A DNA stretch of 35,704 nt from an uncultured Gammaproteobacteria bacterium (GTDB lineage: Bacteria; Pseudomonadota; Gammaproteobacteria; PS1; Pseudothioglobaceae). Below the pieces are notes generated by a model. It saw only the letters and a program-made list of their open reading frames with translations. It was not told the DNA's origin and did not search any database. The stretch covers positions 1-35,704 of the forward strand of contig CAJXOB010000010.1 in NCBI GenBank assembly GCA_913057955.1. The letters are read 5' to 3'. Made by a program: the position numbers and the translations under genes. Of this stretch, positions 32,928 through 35,704 are shown piece by piece; the first letter of the stretch is position 1; each line of letters opens with the position of its first letter.

Positions 32928-33956
32928 ATGATTGAAGAGGACAGTCTAGTTGGCGGAGAAAGTCAAAATAATGAGGATCTAAAAGTTACCTCAGTTAGGC
33001 CAAGTTCATTTGCAGATTATATTGGACAAGAAGACGTCAAATCACAAATGTCTTTGTTTATTCAGGCAGCAAAGTCACGTTCAGATGTTCTTGATCATTG
33101 TTTGATTTATGGCCCCCCTGGCTTAGGCAAGACGACTCTTGCTAATGTCATTGCCAACCAAATGGGTGCTGGGATTAAGCAAACGTCTGGCCCGGTCCTA
33201 GAGCGCTCTGGAGATTTAGCTGCAATACTTACAAAACTTGAGCCGTTTGACATTCTCTTTATAGATGAAATTCATAGGCTTAACCCAGTTGTGGAAGAAA
33301 TTCTTTACCCTGCGCTAGAAGATTTTAAACTTGATATTTTAGTGGGAGAGGGCGTTGCTGCTCATTCAGTTCAACTTGAATTGCCTCCATTTACTTTGAT
33401 TGGAGCGACTACTAGAGCAGGAATGCTTACCTCACCACTCAGAGATAGATTTGGAATAGTTCATCGATTGACTTTTTATAATGTTGAAGAGCTGCAAGAG
33501 ATAGTAGAAAGGTCGGCATCAATTTTGAATATCGAAATCGAAAGTCAAGGTTCATTAGAAATTGCTAAGCGCTCTAGAGGGACTCCGAGAATTGCTAATC
33601 GTCTTTTGAGAAGAGTTCGTGATTTTGCAGACGTAAAAACAAATGGTGTAATTAATATACAAATTGCAAAAGAGGCTCTTGAGACCTTAAAGGTTGATGA
33701 GGCCGGACTTGAGCAGCTTGATAGAGATTATCTGAGTTTAATTATTACTAAGTTCTCTGCAGGACCTGTTGGTCTTGATACATTAGCTACTGCGCTAGGT
33801 GAAGAGCGTTCAACTTTAGAGGATATGATAGAGCCCTATCTTCTTCAGCAGGGCTTTATAATGAGGACGCCACGTGGAAGAATAGCTACTGATCTTGCTT
33901 TTTCTCATTTAGGAGAGGTTCGTCTCAGTCATACCCAAGACTTGTATGGTAAATGA
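32928..33956 (+). CDS. ruvB: Holliday junction branch migration helicase RuvB
   Basis: AAA+ motor that, with RuvA, drives Holliday junction branch migration. Walker A GPPGLGKT spans 62–69, Walker B is [10 protein letters not shown], sensor [15 protein letters not shown] and the arginine finger region follow, and the C-terminal winged helix reads [17 protein letters not shown]. At 342 residues it matches E. coli RuvB (336). ruvA and ruvC are not adjacent; divergent hemA lies upstream. It overlaps ybgC by 4 bp, the common ruvB–ybgC–tol order. Confidence 0.98.
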   Translation: MIEEDSLVGGESQNNEDLKVTSVRPSSFADYIGQEDVKSQMSLFIQAAKSRSDVLDHCLIYGPPGLGKTTLANVIANQMGAGIKQTSGPVLERSGDLAAILTKLEPFDILFIDEIHRLNPVVEEILYPALEDFKLDILVGEGVAAHSVQLELPPFTLIGATTRAGMLTSPLRDRFGIVHRLTFYNVEELQEIVERSASILNIEIESQGSLEIAKRSRGTPRIANRLLRRVRDFADVKTNGVINIQIAKEALETLKVDEAGLEQLDRDYLSLIITKFSAGPVGLDTLATALGEERSTLEDMIEPYLLQQGFIMRTPRGRIATDLAFSHLGEVRLSHTQDLYGK

Positions 33957-34357
33957 GTAGTTTAACTGTCAGAGTCTACTATGAAGATACAGATGCTGGT
34001 GGGGTTGTTTATTATGCCAATTATTTAAAATATATTGAAAGAGGTAGGACTGAACATCTACGTGAGCTTGGTTTTGAGCTGGTTACTATTGCCAATGAGA
34101 GTGGGCTGGTCTTTGTTGTTAAATCTGTAAAGGCAGATTATCTATTGCCTGCTTTTCTGGATGACACTATTGAGGTGCAAACTAGCATTGAATTAGTTAA
34201 GCATGCGAGCTTAATTTTTACTCAGAAAATAACGAATATAGAGAAAAATACGGTATTATTTAACGCGGAAGTAAAGGTAGTTTCTGTATTAAAAAATAAT
34301 TTAAAACCTTGCGCTTTTCCGCAAGAAATCTTGGAGAAACTAAATGGAAGAAAATAG
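33953..34357 (+). CDS. ybgC: Tol-Pal system acyl-CoA thioesterase YbgC
   Basis: Hot-dog fold thioesterase encoded at the head of tol-pal clusters. The motif [26 protein letters not shown] near the N-terminus contains the catalytic Asp of the YbgC/4-hydroxybenzoyl-CoA thioesterase family. At 134 residues it matches E. coli YbgC. It overlaps ruvB by 4 bp and tolQ by 14 bp. Confidence 0.95.
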   Translation: MSSLTVRVYYEDTDAGGVVYYANYLKYIERGRTEHLRELGFELVTIANESGLVFVVKSVKADYLLPAFLDDTIEVQTSIELVKHASLIFTQKITNIEKNTVLFNAEVKVVSVLKNNLKPCAFPQEILEKLNGRK

Positions 34358-35015
34358 CTTGTCAATTGTTGGTCTAATATTTAGCGCTGGCCTCGTTGTC
34401 CAACTAGTGATGATTATATTGGTCTTAATGTCAATTTACTCTTGGACTGTAATTATGTCTAAGAAAAAGATTTTGATGGATGCGTCTAAAGATGTTGAAA
34501 ACTTTCATCAAGAATTTGAAAAAGAAAGTGAGCTATCTGTTTTATATAAAAATTTACCACCCTTAGCTTCTGACTATACTGCAATGGAAGATATTTTTGG
34601 CTCTGGTTACAAAGAGTTTACTCACAGTAAGTCCACGTCTAGCCAGTTACGCATCATGAACTCAGAAAGAGCTTACAGGTCAATGAACACCTCTGCGAGT
34701 AATGAAATTGATCGACTTGACTCTAGCCTTTCTATCCTTGCAATGATTGCATCATCAAGCCCTTATATTGGTCTTTTTGGAACGGTCTGGGGAATTATGC
34801 ATTCATTTATTGGCCTCGCATCAGTTAAGCAAGCAACCATAGCGATTGTTGCCCCCGGTATTGCGGAAGCTCTTATTGCAACTGCTTTTGGACTTTTTGC
34901 GGCAATACCCGCAACTATTGCTTACAACAGATTGGTTTCGCATGTTGAAGAAATTGGTAATAAATACACCGCATTTGTGGAAGAGATTTTTGTAATCCTA
35001 CAGAGACAAAAATGA
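34344..35015 (+). CDS. tolQ: Tol-Pal system protein TolQ
   Basis: Proton-channel subunit of the TolQRA motor that energises outer membrane constriction. Three transmembrane segments are visible at about residues 10–33, 126–150 and 168–190, with the conserved SSPYIGLFGTVWGIMHSF and ATAFGLFAAIPATIAYNRL regions around the pore. At 223 residues it matches E. coli TolQ (230). GGAG lies about 8 bases before ATG. It overlaps ybgC by 14 bases and tolR by 4. Confidence 0.97.
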   Translation: MEENSLSIVGLIFSAGLVVQLVMIILVLMSIYSWTVIMSKKKILMDASKDVENFHQEFEKESELSVLYKNLPPLASDYTAMEDIFGSGYKEFTHSKSTSSQLRIMNSERAYRSMNTSASNEIDRLDSSLSILAMIASSSPYIGLFGTVWGIMHSFIGLASVKQATIAIVAPGIAEALIATAFGLFAAIPATIAYNRLVSHVEEIGNKYTAFVEEIFVILQRQK

Positions 35016-35464
35016 TAGAACTGCCAAGGCGCTCAAGACCTGATATCCATGCAGATATCAATATCGTTCCGTATATTGATGTAATGTTGGTGCTTTTGGT
35101 TATTTTTATGATGACCACTCCTATTATAGAGCAAGGCGTTGAGGTCGACTTACCAAGTGCGCCAGCTGGAGTCGTTGATTATCAAGATCAGCAACCATCA
35201 ATTATTTCAGTTGATGTAGATGGAAACTACTTTATTAACCCAATGACCAGCCCAGGAATGGATGCGATTGAAGATCTAGAGCCGGTGTCATTAAATGTGG
35301 CTATAAATCAAGTACTTGCTCGAAAAGAGATATATCCAGATATGCAGGTTTTTGTTAGGGGTGATAAAAAAGTTGCTTACGAAAAAGTTATCGAAATTAT
35401 TGCTGTATTAAAGCGGTATGGCAAGATTGACAAGGTTGGCTTTATGACCGAAAACCCAAATTAG
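35012..35464 (+). CDS. tolR: Tol-Pal system protein TolR
   Basis: Bitopic partner of TolQ. One transmembrane helix (about 19–40) contains the proton-pathway Asp23 in NIVPYIDVMLVLLVIFMM, the same position as in E. coli TolR, followed by TTPIIEQGVEVDLP and a periplasmic domain. The 150 residues match the family (142). It overlaps tolQ by 4 bp. Confidence 0.96.
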   Translation: MIELPRRSRPDIHADINIVPYIDVMLVLLVIFMMTTPIIEQGVEVDLPSAPAGVVDYQDQQPSIISVDVDGNYFINPMTSPGMDAIEDLEPVSLNVAINQVLARKEIYPDMQVFVRGDKKVAYEKVIEIIAVLKRYGKIDKVGFMTENPN

Positions 35465-35477
35465 TTGAATTCAAATT

Positions 35478-35704
35478 ATGAATTTTTTAAAAAAAATTAC
35501 TCAGTTTTTTAGTAACTTATTACCTAAAAAAATAGAAGTAGCGTCAAAAGAAAAAGAGAAAGGTAAGTTATCAGATGTCCAAGAAGATAAAACTTCTAGG
35601 ATTAAAAATTTCATTATTAAGATTTCAAGTTTTATTTATAGATACCTAAAAAAATTCGTTATATTTTTATTGGGCCTCATTAATACAATGATGCAGCCAA
35701 TGAT
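35478..35704 (+). CDS. Unrecognised open frame in the tolA position, 3' truncated by the window
   Basis: Starting at ATG 35478, 13 bases after the tolR stop, a frame stays open to the window end (75 complete codons). The visible part is lysine-rich (MNFLKKITQFFSNLLPKK, then a charged stretch), with a hydrophobic stretch beginning near residue 59 (FVIFLLGLINTMM). By position it should be tolA, but TolA normally has its membrane helix within the first 35 residues. It could be an extended TolA, or another gene inserted between tolR and tolA. No family signature is visible in the available part. Confidence 0.6.
   Translation, partial: MNFLKKITQFFSNLLPKKIEVASKEKEKGKLSDVQEDKTSRIKNFIIKISSFIYRYLKKFVIFLLGLINTMMQPM

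Noticed and set aside
1-35704. CRISPR arrays, insertion sequences, prophage or defence genes, tRNA and rRNA genes
   Set aside because: No spaced repeats, transposase or integrase frames or cloverleaf-like intergenic stretches were found; nearly every base belongs to a recognised conserved gene.

Overview
The window is an AT-rich, very densely coded piece of a gammaproteobacterial chromosome made almost entirely of housekeeping genes. Gammaproteobacterial markers include HflD beside MnmA, a BamE–Fur divergent pair, YbgC–TolQ–TolR, an FtsB/IspD pair, YccA, BolA and the GlaH–LhgO pair. Low GC, very short intergenic gaps, many 1–14 bp gene overlaps and overlapping convergent genes suggest a small streamlined genome, for example a marine lineage of the SUP05/Thioglobus kind. 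That lineage is inference; no rRNA or other decisive marker is present. I see no insertion sequence, prophage, CRISPR array, rRNA or tRNA, and no gene-free stretch longer than about 165 bases.

Layout. 1–2535 (minus): yccA, rppH, glaH and the start of lhgO, the last two forming the glutarate to 2-oxoglutarate route. 2598–4803: murD and miaA, converging with overlapping ends. 4875–8377 (plus): a ferredoxin-type reductase, bolA, mltD and an unrecognised membrane protein. 8343–15902 (minus): one long tightly packed run, smr–xseA–RDD–ftsB–ispD–ispF–murC–murB–ddl–ftsQ, combining peptidoglycan precursor synthesis, divisome membrane proteins and isoprenoid precursor synthesis. 16002–18948 (minus): rpsT with its own promoter and terminator, then phoH–mnmA–hflD. 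19030–20052 (plus): an exported polysaccharide deacetylase. 20056–24389 (minus): glyQ–yqaA–degenerate LytM lipoprotein–mscS–miaB.

24481–27351 (minus) is the most interesting stretch. metK and ahcY, which make S-adenosylmethionine (SAM) and remove S-adenosylhomocysteine (SAH), each have their own promoter and structured leader. The ahcY leader is a clear SAH riboswitch and the metK leader looks like a SAM-II-class riboswitch with an extra hairpin. The two halves of the methylation cycle thus appear to be sensed separately, each by its own metabolite.

27354–35704: ccmA–ccmB (minus), bamE (minus) divergent from fur–znuB (plus), hemA–prfA (minus), then ruvB–ybgC–tolQ–tolR (plus) and an open frame that runs off the right edge in the place where tolA is expected.

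The left edge carries a 21-base sequence nearly identical to the Tn5/Nextera mosaic-end adapter, so the apparent stop codon of lhgO there is probably a library artefact.
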